Source of the DNA: Paenibacillus abyssi
GTDB lineage: Bacteria; Bacillota; Bacilli; Paenibacillales; Paenibacillaceae
DNA: 64,000 bases
NCBI RefSeq assembly: GCF_014640295.1
Contig: NZ_BMGR01000014.1
Location: forward strand, 83,393-147,392
Direction of reading: 5' to 3'
Of the stretch, positions 8,354-15,894 are shown piece by piece. The notes beneath the pieces were generated by a model. The model searched no databases and was not told the origin of the DNA. It worked only from the letters and a program-made list of their open reading frames with translations. How positions within the stretch are numbered: the first letter of the stretch is position 1; every line of letters starts with the position of its first letter. A program made the translations under genes and the position numbers.

Positions 8354-8452
8354 TTATTTTTTCAGGTTAAGAGAACCGATAACGGTATACTCTTTCATCC
8401 TTTTAAGCGCCTCATATTTCCGTTGTGCCGCCATCATCGCTACTTTACTCAT
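8354..8452 (-). CDS. Possible 32-residue basic peptide
   Basis: MSKVAMMAAQRKYEALKRMK and 12 more residues; start ATG 8452 behind GGGGCG. A longer frame to 8566 would read through a terminator hairpin and is rejected. Basic and helical; no family. Confidence 0.4.
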   Translation of the reverse strand: MSKVAMMAAQRKYEALKRMKEYTVIGSLNLKK

Positions 8453-8465
8453 TGTTTTCGCCCCG

Positions 8466-8522
8466 AAAAAATGAAGGAGGAAAAATCCCCCTTCACCCAT
8501 AAAAGGGGGCTTCCCTCCTTCA
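8466..8522 (-). terminator. Intercistronic terminator in operon B
   Basis: Minus-strand TGAAGGAGG (from 8522) pairs with CCTCCTTCA (to 8472), followed by six T, with an inner CCCCC/GGGGG stem. It lies immediately before the start of the small 8354-8452 gene. Confidence 0.75.
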
Positions 8523-8612
8523 CCATCGTTAGATTTTTTTGTTTGTCCGATCAGACCAAACTTCACTCCAAAAAGGAACCATTATGAACTCATGCAGAAC
8601 AATTGCGGCTTT

Positions 8613-8756
8613 TTACTTTGCCCAAAGTTCTGAATTTTCGTCCCAACGGTATCCAAGTGCTTCTGCTTTAGCCATAAGGTCTAAAGAGTCGCTGATTTCA
8701 AAGCCCTTAAATTCGAGATGATCCAACATTGCCTCTTCGGTCATCGACGACAACAA
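8613..8756 (-). CDS. Small protein, first gene of operon B
   Basis: 43 residues from ATG 8744 (MTEEAMLDHLEFKGF to GYRWDENSELWAK), or 47 from TTG 8756, which is better placed behind GGGAGG. The C-terminal GYxWDENSxLW stretch looks conserved and structured. Not recognised. Too short for most gene callers, but its place directly behind leader B and its ribosome site support it. Confidence 0.6.
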   Translation of the reverse strand: MLSSMTEEAMLDHLEFKGFEISDSLDLMAKAEALGYRWDENSELWAK

Positions 8757-8788
8757 GAGCTCCCTCCCTTCAATCAGTGTGTGGGCGT

Positions 8789-8875
8789 AAAAAAAAAGAC
8801 GGCCCTCACACGATCGTTTTGATAAGCAGGCATAATACTCCCTACAAATCTAAAAACGGTCGTCTGAGTGACGTC
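8789..8875 (-). terminator. Leader B terminator
   Basis: Minus-strand GACGTCACTCAGACGACCG (from 8875) pairs imperfectly with CGATCGTGTGAGGGCCGTC (to 8798), then nine T. It lies between the leader hairpin and the first gene of operon B. Confidence 0.75.
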
Positions 8876-8901
8876 CTTTTCTGCACAGAAATGCTTCGGA
8901 A

Positions 8902-8924
8902 TTCCCTAGGCCGCGTGGCGGGAA
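8902..8924 (-). ncRNA. Conserved leader hairpin, copy B (put-like)
   Basis: TTCCC-GCCACGCGGCCTA-GGGAA in RNA sense. Same tip as copy A on a different stem; starts 28 nt after the -10 box. Confidence 0.8.
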
Positions 8925-8952
8925 CAATTAAAAGAAACAGATTGATAGCCAT

Positions 8953-8981
8953 ATTATAACACATGGAGTAGAGAGAGAAAA
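8953..8981 (-). promoter_or_regulatory. Promoter of operon B
   Basis: Minus strand TTTTCT, 17 bp, TATAAT with TGT just before the -10 (extended -10). Confidence 0.7.
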
Positions 8982-8984
8982 CAA

Positions 8985-9018
8985 GAAAAACCGCCCCCAA
9001 TTAAGCGTGGAGGCGGCA
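8985..9018 (-). terminator. Intrinsic terminator of operon C
   Basis: Minus-strand CCGCCTCC/GGGGGCGG stem with a TTTTTC tail, after the last small frame of operon C and next to the -35 box of operon B. Confidence 0.75.
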
Positions 9019-9036
9019 CAGAGGAGCCGTATTATT

Positions 9037-9114
9037 TCAGCTCATCTCTGTAAGTGGCCGGATAAATGGATGTCCGGGATCAAGTATATCGGTCTCTTCA
9101 TCAATCAAAGTCAC
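9037..9114 (-). CDS. Possible 25-residue peptide at end of operon C
   Basis: Starts at GTG 9114, which overlaps the stop of the preceding gene as GTGA, and reads VTLIDEETDILDPGHPFIRP plus five residues. The start/stop overlap suggests coupled translation; no other support. Confidence 0.4.
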   Translation of the reverse strand: MTLIDEETDILDPGHPFIRPLTEMS

Positions 9115-9743
9115 TTCGCCACTCCCTCATTTTGGTAAGCGTCAATATGCTCCAGCTTATCGCTGCCGCATTTCTCACAGTTGTTTCCGCCGATCTGTTC
9201 GTGCTCGCAATTGCAACAAATATATGTGGCTTCTTCAGGATCCTCGTTACTTTCCTCAAGCAAGGCAAGGCCGTCCGTGCCATCTATGATCTCAGAGATG
9301 ATATCCCATCCCTCAGATATACTTTGTTCTCTCAATGTGCGGCTGAACCGGTTATCCAGCAACCGTTTAATATTCTCAGGCGTATCTTTAAACCCGGCCT
9401 GTACCAACGCTACTTTCACATCTGAAATTCGCCAATTTATCTGCTCGACAATATTATCTTCAGGCAGATCTGGAGCGGGATTTCCCGAGGAAGTGCATCC
9501 TTTTCTGCTTATACCGTGAGCCTGGTTGTCCAGCCGATCAAACAGCGTGGCAACGATCAGTCCTGCAGCATCCAGAACGGAGAGCCCTGACTGCTTTGCA
9601 AGCTCAATCGCCCCGTCCTCCACTTGATCCAGCAGCGGTCCACCAAAAGAACCCCAGATGCTATCTTGCTTTGCCGGATTCACATTCTCCCAAGCCCTTG
9701 CGGCCCCCGTTATTGTTTTAGCGTATTTCCATTCATTCGCCAT
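9111..9743 (-). CDS. Unknown protein with C-terminal zinc ribbon
   Basis: 210 residues from ATG 9743 (MANEWKYAKTITGAARAWEN), chosen because TGGAGGAA precedes it; the ATG at 9761 is upstream of that site. The C-terminus has YICCNCEHEQ and NNCEKCGSDK, a four-Cys zinc ribbon, about residues 178-198. The middle is helical. Similar ribbon-ended proteins are often nucleic-acid binding, but I do not recognise the family. Operon C. Confidence 0.65.
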   Translation of the reverse strand: MANEWKYAKTITGAARAWENVNPAKQDSIWGSFGGPLLDQVEDGAIELAKQSGLSVLDAAGLIVATLFDRLDNQAHGISRKGCTSSGNPAPDLPEDNIVEQINWRISDVKVALVQAGFKDTPENIKRLLDNRFSRTLREQSISEGWDIISEIIDGTDGLALLEESNEDPEEATYICCNCEHEQIGGNNCEKCGSDKLEHIDAYQNEGVAK

Positions 9744-9769
9744 GATAATTTCCTCCATCATTTGGATTT

Positions 9770-10183
9770 TTAAAATAACTCGCTCAGTCCTTGATTAAAA
9801 AAGGTATCACTTATACCTTGAAGCATGTGGTGAACATAAGTTTCTACCATTTCTGGGTGGCCGAGCATCTTCTCAAGAAAGTGATCATCATCCGTCGCAA
9901 ATGCAATAATCGTATTGATAAACATATGGATCGTGGTGAAATCTTTGACGATTGTGCCGACCATGCCTTCATCATCGATCAAGCCGCGGTAGATGATCCG
10001 AAGATCGCCATCGGTAAGGAAATACTCCTTGGCATCCAGAAAAATGCGAATCGGCACATAGATCAGAGAGCTGTATTCCAGAGGAAATGACATGATCTCG
10101 CCAACCGGCTGATCAAGTACGTTCCCCAGCTCCCAATCTTCTGTACCCATTGCCAAGCATGCTTTGAAGTGCTGGACGTTCAT
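9770..10183 (-). CDS. Unknown protein of operon C
   Basis: 137 residues starting MNVQHFKACLAMGTEDWELG behind GGAGTGAGAG. Mixed alpha/beta, with a hydrophobic middle (TIHMFINTIIAFA) that is amphipathic rather than a clear membrane span. No family recognised. Confidence 0.65.
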   Translation of the reverse strand: MNVQHFKACLAMGTEDWELGNVLDQPVGEIMSFPLEYSSLIYVPIRIFLDAKEYFLTDGDLRIIYRGLIDDEGMVGTIVKDFTTIHMFINTIIAFATDDDHFLEKMLGHPEMVETYVHHMLQGISDTFFNQGLSELF

Positions 10184-10252
10184 AAGACACTCTCACTCCT
10201 GACGTTTTTCGTCGTGTTTTTCTTCTCGTTACTAGAAGCTTACCTGGAGAAT

Positions 10253-10289
10253 CAAAAAAGAGGCTTGTCCCGTAAGGTAACAAGCCTCT
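10253..10289 (-). terminator. Intercistronic terminator in operon C
   Basis: Minus-strand AGAGGCTTGT/ACAAGCCTCT 10-bp stem followed by six T, between the zinc-ribbon gene and the 9770-10183 gene. Confidence 0.85.
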
Positions 10290-10315
10290 CAGCCGCACGA
10301 AGCGTATTTTGCAGA

Positions 10316-10489
10316 TCAGTCCTCAGAGTAGTGAACATGACCGCAATCGGTTGTCGTGCATACGAAAGCCGTTACATTGCCTTCATGCTCAAACTTTCTG
10401 CCGTCAAATTCCCCTCTCTCGATAAAACCGCTGCCATTCTCTTCTGCTGATTTTTTGCCGCATTTCGGACAAAACCTCGGTTCAGACAT
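10316..10489 (-). CDS. 57-residue zinc-ribbon protein
   Basis: MSEPRFCPKCGKKSAEENG, then FVCTTTDCGHVHYSED at the end: Cys pairs CPKC and C-x4-C fit a zinc ribbon. Start ATG 10489 with GAGGAGGTAAATGA upstream; the ATG at 10493 runs into a stop. First gene of operon C, behind leader C. Function unknown. Confidence 0.75.
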   Translation of the reverse strand: MSEPRFCPKCGKKSAEENGSGFIERGEFDGRKFEHEGNVTAFVCTTTDCGHVHYSED

Positions 10490-10519
10490 TCATTTACCTC
10501 CTCGAAGAAATTGTGAGCG

Positions 10520-10602
10520 AAAAAAAATCACTCTCAAAACGTCGAAGGCATCCGGAAGGATGTTTTTCTGCTTTTAGGCAGACTTCGGCACTTTGAGAGT
10601 GA
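10520..10602 (-). terminator. Leader C terminator
   Basis: Minus-strand TCACTCTCAAA (from 10602) pairs with TTTTGAGAGTGA (to 10528), followed by eight T, with inner hairpins. It separates the leader hairpin from the 57-residue zinc-ribbon gene. Confidence 0.85.
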
Positions 10603-10618
10603 CTTTAATAACACGTAA

Positions 10619-10641
10619 CCTTCTGAGCCGCATGGCGAAGG
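10619..10641 (-). ncRNA. Conserved leader hairpin, copy C (put-like)
   Basis: CCTTC-GCCATGCGGCTCA-GAAGG in RNA sense; starts 29 nt after the -10 box of the overlapping promoter. Confidence 0.8.
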
Positions 10642-10644
10642 CAT

Positions 10645-10688
10645 AAAAAAGAAAAAGACTGATGTGGTAATCTTACCACTAATCAGTC
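10645..10688 (-). terminator. Terminator of the 10703-10921 gene
   Basis: Minus-strand GACTGATTAGTGGTAA pairs with TTACCACATCAGTC, followed by TTTTTCTTTTTT. The stem contains the -10 of the next promoter. Confidence 0.8.
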
Positions 10689-10699
10689 CTTATTGAAAA
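10670..10699 (-). promoter_or_regulatory. Promoter of operon C, overlapping a terminator
   Basis: Minus strand TTTTCA, 18 bp, TGG-TAAGAT. Same -35 and spacer as copies A and E. The -10 lies within the terminator stem of the gene upstream. Confidence 0.55.
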
Positions 10700-10702
10700 G
10701 CG

Positions 10703-10921
10703 TTACTTTACCTCAAAAACTGTCGGTTTAGGCAAATTCTCTAAATTTGGACCCAAATATAAATCTTGAGCATATTTGGATAACGCGTTGAAAATCATGA
10801 GTTTAACTTCTTCCTCGGTTGTTTCAGTATCGAAAACAAAATCTATTGTAACGGATTGAGAGGATTTCTCTACTGTGTTGAGTAAGTTTCTCCAAGTCAA
10901 TTGCGTTTCGAATTTCTCCAT
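10703..10921 (-). CDS. Small protein of unknown function
   Basis: 72 residues, MEKFETQLTWRNLLNTVEKS to KPTVFEVK, AT-richer than its neighbours. It has its own terminator and an AT-rich upstream region with a TATAAT-like box near 10977, so it is probably monocistronic. No family recognised. Confidence 0.6.
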   Translation of the reverse strand: MEKFETQLTWRNLLNTVEKSSQSVTIDFVFDTETTEEEVKLMIFNALSKYAQDLYLGPNLENLPKPTVFEVK

Positions 10922-11272
10922 TTCACTATCACCCTATTTTCAGATCTATGTATTAGATATAATTACCATTATACGCATATAATCATAACATGATATTACA
11001 GAAATATCCATTTAAATTAACGACAATGAAAAGTTCTTGACATTTTAAATCGAATTATTTATATCGACCCATTGTAATATCGCGTTACGTTATTCTTCAT
11101 AATTCGTCACAGTTCGACATCTTTTAAGAAGTATTATATAGCATTACCCATCTGATTCCTAGCGTAAACACTAATATTTTTCATGGTAAATAATGAGTCT
11201 GTTGATATTTGTTCAATATATGCCCACGTTGTATGCTTAATATATAAACTCTTAACGGTGGTGAAATGTTGC
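10922..11272. other. AT-rich divergent intergenic region
   Basis: Holds the upstream regions of two divergent genes. It contains a plus-strand promoter at 11037-11065 and, at 11080-11092, CGCGTTACGTTA, which resembles the GCGTAACGC boxes of the tubRZ region. No gene seen. Confidence 0.5.
11037..11065 (+). promoter_or_regulatory. Candidate promoter of the 11273 membrane protein
   Basis: TTGACA, 17 bp, TATATC on the plus strand, leaving a leader of about 200 nt. Confidence 0.55.
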
Positions 11273-12361
11273 ATGAAGGATACATTCAAACAATTAGCCG
11301 GGCTCTTTTCGAAATCTATGACAATAGCCTTGATTGCATACCCTTTGCTTGCCGCAATTGACCATTTCACTGAAGATTCCTTCGGGCCATTTGTTCAATA
11401 TAAAAAACTGATTAGTACGATATGGACATTCAGCAGCCATCATTGGGAATGGATTGCTGTTGCCGTGATTACAATGATACTCAGCCGAGGTTCATTATCG
11501 CTATATGCGCCGCTGGCGCAGGAAATCCGGCATAACCTTCTTGAAAGAGAAATGACCCGGTGGCTAAACACACCCTATATTTCTCCTCTTCATCATCTTT
11601 ATATGATTCATCCCCCGCGCTGGATTAAATGGAGCGATAAGAATCCATTCCGGGATACCTTCTACCAATTTATCGTCCAGGCGTTCAGGGACGTTGTGTA
11701 CCGCAGATATGATTACACGGAATTTGCTCCGGCCGGCAAACGGCCTACAATGGGGGAGGTCGTCCCCAAGAAGGCATGGGTAAACATAGCCATATATACG
11801 CTCCTGGGTGCTGTTTTACTTAGCGTATCGTTCATGGGAAACGGACTGAATTTCTTCGCCGGCTATTATAAGTTTATGATTCCTGTGGTAATTGCCCTTT
11901 TTGTTCGGGCGGCTGTTATCGGACTCGCCATCCATGACCATGCGAATTGGAGTAAGATTGATCAGCAGCTTATGGACACATTTGGGCAGAAGGAGCTTAA
12001 AACTCGATGGATGGAATTATTCCCTAACCAGCCCCGCGGTAAAGCGATTTTGGAGACATGGAAGAATGAATGCACCATGCGACAAGACCGGGATTACCAA
12101 TTCAGATTAACCCGTCGTGCAGACGTAAGCTCGCCGAATCATTATAGGCAGACACCATTGAATCATGCCTATGATAATCCCGCATTACCCCTATGTCCTT
12201 TCCCTGCTGAGCAGCTGCCGGAATGGGCTGAAAATTATCAAGATATGTACGTGGACCGTATAGGGGAACATCAGCAAAAACAGCAAAATGAAATTAAAGA
12301 GCTCGCTAAGGCTTCGGGAGGAAAAGTTGTGGCCTTCGGTCAACGGAAGCGCAAAGGCTGA
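11273..12361 (+). CDS. Multi-pass membrane protein of unknown function
   Basis: 362 residues from ATG 11273 (MKDTFKQLAGLFSKSM), with GGTGG 11 nt upstream; a longer frame starts at 11183. Hydrophobic segments: TIALIAYPLLAAI, WIAVAVITMIL, WVNIAIYTLLGAVLLSVSF and FMIPVVIALFVRAAVIGLAI. The last third is soluble and charged, ending in a basic tail (FGQRKRKG). The soluble loop HPPRWIKWSDKNPFRDTFYQ may face the cytoplasm. It is a lone plus-strand gene in a minus-strand region. Coupling-protein-associated or transfer membrane proteins can look like this; no family recognised. Confidence 0.7.
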   Translation: MKDTFKQLAGLFSKSMTIALIAYPLLAAIDHFTEDSFGPFVQYKKLISTIWTFSSHHWEWIAVAVITMILSRGSLSLYAPLAQEIRHNLLEREMTRWLNTPYISPLHHLYMIHPPRWIKWSDKNPFRDTFYQFIVQAFRDVVYRRYDYTEFAPAGKRPTMGEVVPKKAWVNIAIYTLLGAVLLSVSFMGNGLNFFAGYYKFMIPVVIALFVRAAVIGLAIHDHANWSKIDQQLMDTFGQKELKTRWMELFPNQPRGKAILETWKNECTMRQDRDYQFRLTRRADVSSPNHYRQTPLNHAYDNPALPLCPFPAEQLPEWAENYQDMYVDRIGEHQQKQQNEIKELAKASGGKVVAFGQRKRKG

Positions 12362-12378
12362 TCAGGCAGCCAACAAAG

Positions 12379-12417
12379 AAGCACCCCCCATCGTTATGTT
12401 GGAGGGTGCTTCTTTTT
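12379..12417 (+). terminator. Terminator between convergent genes
   Basis: AGCACCC/GGGTGCT stem followed by TCTTTTT after the 11273-12361 gene. The opposite strand carries a weaker T-rich tail, so it may serve the convergent 12416-12577 gene as well. Confidence 0.8.
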
Positions 12418-12577
12418 AGTGAATCAGATTTAGGTAATGAATCATTCTTGCTATGAACAAAGCAGTAAAGAAAAAACCAAGTAATTTCCGGTAAGCTCGA
12501 TGCACCTTACGTAGCAAGTAATAAGCCACTACAATACAGCCAATAAGGAACAGAGGGTGACTATACAACATCTCCAT
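12416..12577 (-). CDS. 53-residue membrane protein
   Basis: MEMLYSHPLFLIGCIVVAYY, then LLRKVHRAYRKLL, then GFFFTALFIARMIHYLNLIH: two membrane segments around a basic loop. ATG 12577 follows GGACGG, about 16 nt after the stop of the TGT-like gene, so it is the last gene of operon D. Function unknown; holin- or toxin-like small membrane proteins have this shape. Confidence 0.6.
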   Translation of the reverse strand: MEMLYSHPLFLIGCIVVAYYLLRKVHRAYRKLLGFFFTALFIARMIHYLNLIH

Positions 12578-12592
12578 ACGTCACACCGTCCT

Positions 12593-13750
12593 TCAAAACA
12601 TCGCCAGCTGGCGATGTATCTTGGCGTATTTGGGTAGAAGCGGGACCTGTATCTCCAGCCCATCGTATGACTCCTCTAACCGACTGAGGAAATCAAAATT
12701 GTAGGCCATGCAGTCCTCACCATCCCAGCTTGGATTAACTTTATCTGCGGAGGTCTGCCCTTCTTCCGTCAAAACCAAACGTTTACGGCGGCTCCAGATC
12801 GGAAAAGTTGAATCAAGTGAGAAGACTTTATCCCAATAGCGGAAGACGACATTGATACTCGTTACGCCCAACAAGTGAAAATTGGAGTTCGGGTATAAAG
12901 CGAATACCTGGTCCAAAATTTTAATCCGCTCATCATCGGGCATCTTGGCCAGCCCGCCGATACAAATGAAATCGACTTCGGCCTCATACCTATCCATGAT
13001 CCGCTGCAGCTCCTCCATCGGGCTTTGCGCGTGCCATACTGGAATCGGCGTGACTCCGGCCCTTTCCATAACCGTTTGGTGTATGCGGGTGAGCAAGGGA
13101 TTATTGATCGAGTCCAGGTTGATCCAGCCGTAGAGATAATCACGATGCCTTTTCACAAACCGGATCAGGTCACGAACACGAATTGGATCGACACGTTTGC
13201 CTTGATCCTGGGCGCTGTGTAGAGACCATGCCCCAGAATCCAGTAAGATTTTTACACCGTACTTTCTGCAATAGGATCGAAAGTTCTCATACAGATCATC
13301 ACGAAGATGAAAATATGAAGCCAAAATGACGTGAATACCCTGCTCTTTGCTCATGGCTATCGCGCGTGGATCCCTGTCCATCCCCGCGGGGATAAACCGG
13401 CAGCCACGCAAGCTGAGCCGTAAACCTTTGGCAGTCCGCCGGATTTTCGAAATCTGACTGAATACCATACGGAGCAATCCCATTAGGAATGAGTTGAACC
13501 GGTGGAATTTCTCGAGCTGCTTGCGCATGGTCGTCCTGCGATAAAGCATGAAAGCTATGGCAGCCCTTAATTTGTCACGGCCCATACGATGCGTCGTAGA
13601 GTTTTTCGATGATCGGAAATAGACGAACTTCGCTGTAACCTTTTCGATCATGTTCATCTTTCCTGTACCTGTATTGCATACGACCTCTGACGAAATCCGC
13701 TTAAAAAAGTGCTTCTCCCACTCTCTCGCCTTCACATCAAAATAATTCAT
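12593..13750 (-). CDS. TGT-like transglycosylase (DpdA/queuine tRNA-ribosyltransferase superfamily)
   Basis: 385 residues, start 13750 with GAGGAGG seven nt upstream. The C-terminal 230 residues follow the tRNA-guanine transglycosylase plan: KILLDSGAWSLHS (like the DSGGFQ catalytic region), WINLDSIN, FICIGGLAKMPDD (GGL region), FHLLGVTS (like YLMGV) and FSLDSTFPIW (a second conserved Asp). DpdA-type members insert 7-deazaguanine bases in DNA; TGT acts on tRNA. The first 150 residues are basic and may bind nucleic acid. No preQ0 synthesis genes are visible here. Superfamily fairly sure; DNA substrate inferred from the modification genes nearby. Confidence 0.65.
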   Translation of the reverse strand: MNYFDVKAREWEKHFFKRISSEVVCNTGTGKMNMIEKVTAKFVYFRSSKNSTTHRMGRDKLRAAIAFMLYRRTTMRKQLEKFHRFNSFLMGLLRMVFSQISKIRRTAKGLRLSLRGCRFIPAGMDRDPRAIAMSKEQGIHVILASYFHLRDDLYENFRSYCRKYGVKILLDSGAWSLHSAQDQGKRVDPIRVRDLIRFVKRHRDYLYGWINLDSINNPLLTRIHQTVMERAGVTPIPVWHAQSPMEELQRIMDRYEAEVDFICIGGLAKMPDDERIKILDQVFALYPNSNFHLLGVTSINVVFRYWDKVFSLDSTFPIWSRRKRLVLTEEGQTSADKVNPSWDGEDCMAYNFDFLSRLEESYDGLEIQVPLLPKYAKIHRQLAMF

Positions 13751-13827
13751 CAGGCTGCCTCCTCAAAAATTATCTTCTACTGCTCCCGAAGCGGGACAAA
13801 CAGTAAATTAAACTCCGGCCCCTCCTT

Positions 13828-13875
13828 GAAAAGAACGCCCGCGTAGGACGGCTGTATGCCACCTGCAGGCGTTCT
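13828..13875 (-). terminator. Intercistronic terminator in operon D
   Basis: Minus-strand AGAACGCCTGC (from 13875) pairs with GCGGGCGTTCT (to 13832), then TTTTC, followed at once by AAGGAGG. It lies between the zinc-motif gene and the TGT-like gene. Confidence 0.75.
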
Positions 13876-13893
13876 TTGATTGAAAGGAATCTC

Positions 13894-14181
13894 TTAAGAC
13901 GCTTCCGTTTGCACGGCCTCAACCAGCTCTTTAAGTGTGGCTAAGTATTCCCTGACCATTTGCGTCATGCCGTTTTTCTGGGCAAGGTAAAATACGACTA
14001 CTGGATCGCCTTGCGGAATCCATTCCGGATCCACACCGCCTTGCCGCAAGGTATTGCTTATGGCGGTCAATTTGTCATCCAGAGCCCGTATCCGGGAAAT
14101 CCCAGACGGAACCTTCCCGCTCCCTCCGCAAACGTTACAATTGGCATCCGTGCCGTAACAATCGCAGGTCTGTATTTTCAA
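13894..14181 (-). CDS. Small protein with DnaJ-like zinc motif
   Basis: 95 residues from TTG 14181, eight nt after GGGAGG. CDCYGTDANCNVCGGSGKV has the CxCxG...CxxCxGxG pattern of DnaJ zinc repeats. The rest is helical (LKELVEAVQTEAS). Probably a small zinc-binding partner in operon D; no enzyme domain. Confidence 0.65.
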   Translation of the reverse strand: MKIQTCDCYGTDANCNVCGGSGKVPSGISRIRALDDKLTAISNTLRQGGVDPEWIPQGDPVVVFYLAQKNGMTQMVREYLATLKELVEAVQTEAS

Positions 14182-14211
14182 AGTGAAAACCTCCCTCTTT
14201 TCTTCCTCCTT

Positions 14212-14700
14212 TTATTGAGCGGCTTTCTGCAGAAGCGGAAAGCTCGACCAATCCTCAAAACGGTTCATGTAGCCTTCGTTGTACGGCTTTGCCGGCACAA
14301 GGCAAGGAACCAGGTCTTTTACGCGATCGATTTCGTGCGGGGCATCATCCACCATGTACACCGGTCGATATTGCTCTACGATCGTGCGCTTATTTGCTGT
14401 ACAGATCACGGGCGCCTCCGGGAAACCATTAAGGCGCAACCAATGACGTGTTAACGAATCGAACCAGGGGGCCCGCGCCGTCACATACAGTATTTTTGAA
14501 CCGGTCTGCACAATGCTGTGGAGTTGTTCCGCCGCGCCAGCAAAAGCGGTCGCGGAAAGGAACACATCCGGGTTCAACTCGAAAAAATCAGGGGGAAGCG
14601 GAAAAGGGTAAATGCTGTCACTAAAATTGGCTACCCGCTTCTTGATTTCACCACTTGTATCTGCGAGCGTATTATCTACATCAAACAAATACACTGACAT
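14212..14700 (-). CDS. HAD-superfamily phosphatase
   Basis: 162 residues. MSVYLFDVDNTLADTSG carries motif I (DVDNT, nucleophile and acid Asp), KILYVTARAPWFDSL motif II, NKRTIVEQYRP a motif III Lys region, and VYMVDDAPHEID motif IV with paired Asp. The size and simple cap fit nucleotidase or polynucleotide 3'-phosphatase-like HADs. Its start overlaps the nuclease gene by 20 nt. Substrate not visible. Confidence 0.8.
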   Translation of the reverse strand: MSVYLFDVDNTLADTSGEIKKRVANFSDSIYPFPLPPDFFELNPDVFLSATAFAGAAEQLHSIVQTGSKILYVTARAPWFDSLTRHWLRLNGFPEAPVICTANKRTIVEQYRPVYMVDDAPHEIDRVKDLVPCLVPAKPYNEGYMNRFEDWSSFPLLQKAAQ

Positions 14701-15808
14701 CGCTTTTCTCCTCCTTGCGGTCGGTAAAGGAGAATGTCGAACGCGGACTTGTATAGGTCGCCTGAGACTTCAGGAAGCCCGTCACATCCGATTCAATCCA
14801 TTCCTTTACTTTTTTGTTGTCTGCCGTAATCACATCGTCCACGTTCAATTCGTGGTCTTCCGCAAATTGCCGCAGCACTTCAACCGGGATTTTCGGGCTT
14901 GGTTCGCTCTGTTTGAAATCCCATTGGCCCATCGGCAAATCAATTGGCTTCTGGGTGTTTTTCACATGCGCTTTAAGCCCTTCTTTCATCCGTTTCAACG
15001 CTAACTCTTGGAAAAGGATAAACTGGCCAATAAGGACGGCCTCAGCGTCATCCTTAGGTACACCGTCGCCGGGGAGCCCTTGGACATATCCTGATGCACA
15101 AAGAGTGGTAAACGGACAATTCTCACACTTTCTCCTGTCCTCGGTCATCGGGAAGTTATTTATATCCGTACCGGCCGCCTCAATCCGCCCTACCAGCTCC
15201 ACAACCCATTGCCGTGTTTCCTCCAGCAGCTCTTCGGTAAATTCGATCTCCGAATCGGCGTTTGAATGCCGACTGAAGATCAACATGCCTCTGAAGGATG
15301 AAGGCACAAAGCCGCCGCGCATCTCTTTAAAGAGAAGCCCGTATAAGGGAAGCTGCTTGGTAGTATGGGCTTCGAAAGGTGCCCAGCTGGTTTTGAGGTC
15401 AGAAATAAGAACTTCATCATTTGCAGGATCTTCAATAATTAGGTCGAGATAGGCCTGAACGATAATGCCAGGAGCGACTTCCAGCTGCAGATGCACTTCC
15501 GATGTAATGTCGGCAAATTCTCCCTGTATAGCTGAAACCCGGCGGAATGTGAACTCGGTCATTCTGATCAGATCAGAAGCCCGCACCCCTTCCGGCAAGC
15601 CGCCCTGTTCATAAATGCTGGCAAATACCGCATCATCCGGACTATGGCCATCACTGATTACCTTATTAAAAGCAGCGTGGAAGATTTTCCCCACGATCGC
15701 TGGTAAACCGGATGGATCCGGGCGCCCCTCGACGTACTTATGGAAACCCATTCTCATACAGGCTTCATACGTCGTGAGACGTGAGTGACTGTATACTTTC
15801 GTGCTCAT
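14681..15808 (-). CDS. Cas4/RecB-like PD-(D/E)XK nuclease
   Basis: 375 residues. SRLTTYEACMRMGFHKYV is the N-terminal CxxxF/Y-type helix of PDDEXK_1 proteins; IIVQAYLDLII and VLISDLKTSW give the catalytic D...DxK; CENCPFTTLCASGY near residue 230 completes the Fe-S Cys set as in AddB and Cas4. So it is probably an exonuclease processing DNA ends, alongside SSB and primase in operon D. No CRISPR genes are near, so it is not taken as a CRISPR adaptation protein. Confidence 0.8.
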   Translation of the reverse strand: MSTKVYSHSRLTTYEACMRMGFHKYVEGRPDPSGLPAIVGKIFHAAFNKVISDGHSPDDAVFASIYEQGGLPEGVRASDLIRMTEFTFRRVSAIQGEFADITSEVHLQLEVAPGIIVQAYLDLIIEDPANDEVLISDLKTSWAPFEAHTTKQLPLYGLLFKEMRGGFVPSSFRGMLIFSRHSNADSEIEFTEELLEETRQWVVELVGRIEAAGTDINNFPMTEDRRKCENCPFTTLCASGYVQGLPGDGVPKDDAEAVLIGQFILFQELALKRMKEGLKAHVKNTQKPIDLPMGQWDFKQSEPSPKIPVEVLRQFAEDHELNVDDVITADNKKVKEWIESDVTGFLKSQATYTSPRSTFSFTDRKEEKSDVSVFV

Positions 15809-15828
15809 AAGAACCCTCCTTGGGAATC

Positions 15829-15866
15829 AAAAAGGAGCCTCTTCCCACAAGGGAAAAAGACTCCTT
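15829..15866 (-). terminator. Intercistronic terminator in operon D
   Basis: Minus-strand AAGGAG...CTCCTT outer stem with a TTCCC/GGGAA inner part, then TTTTTGATT and AAGGAGGG, the ribosome site of the nuclease gene. Confidence 0.7.
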
Positions 15867-15894
15867 ACTCTCATCCATTATTGGTTTTTAGCAG

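Noticed and set aside
11134..11370. 78-codon minus-strand frame
   Set aside because: Opposite the start of the 11273 membrane-protein gene and its leader; no ribosome site.
14681..15808. Cas4 of a CRISPR system
   Set aside because: The Cys and PD-(D/E)XK motifs fit, but no cas1, cas2 or repeat array is present.
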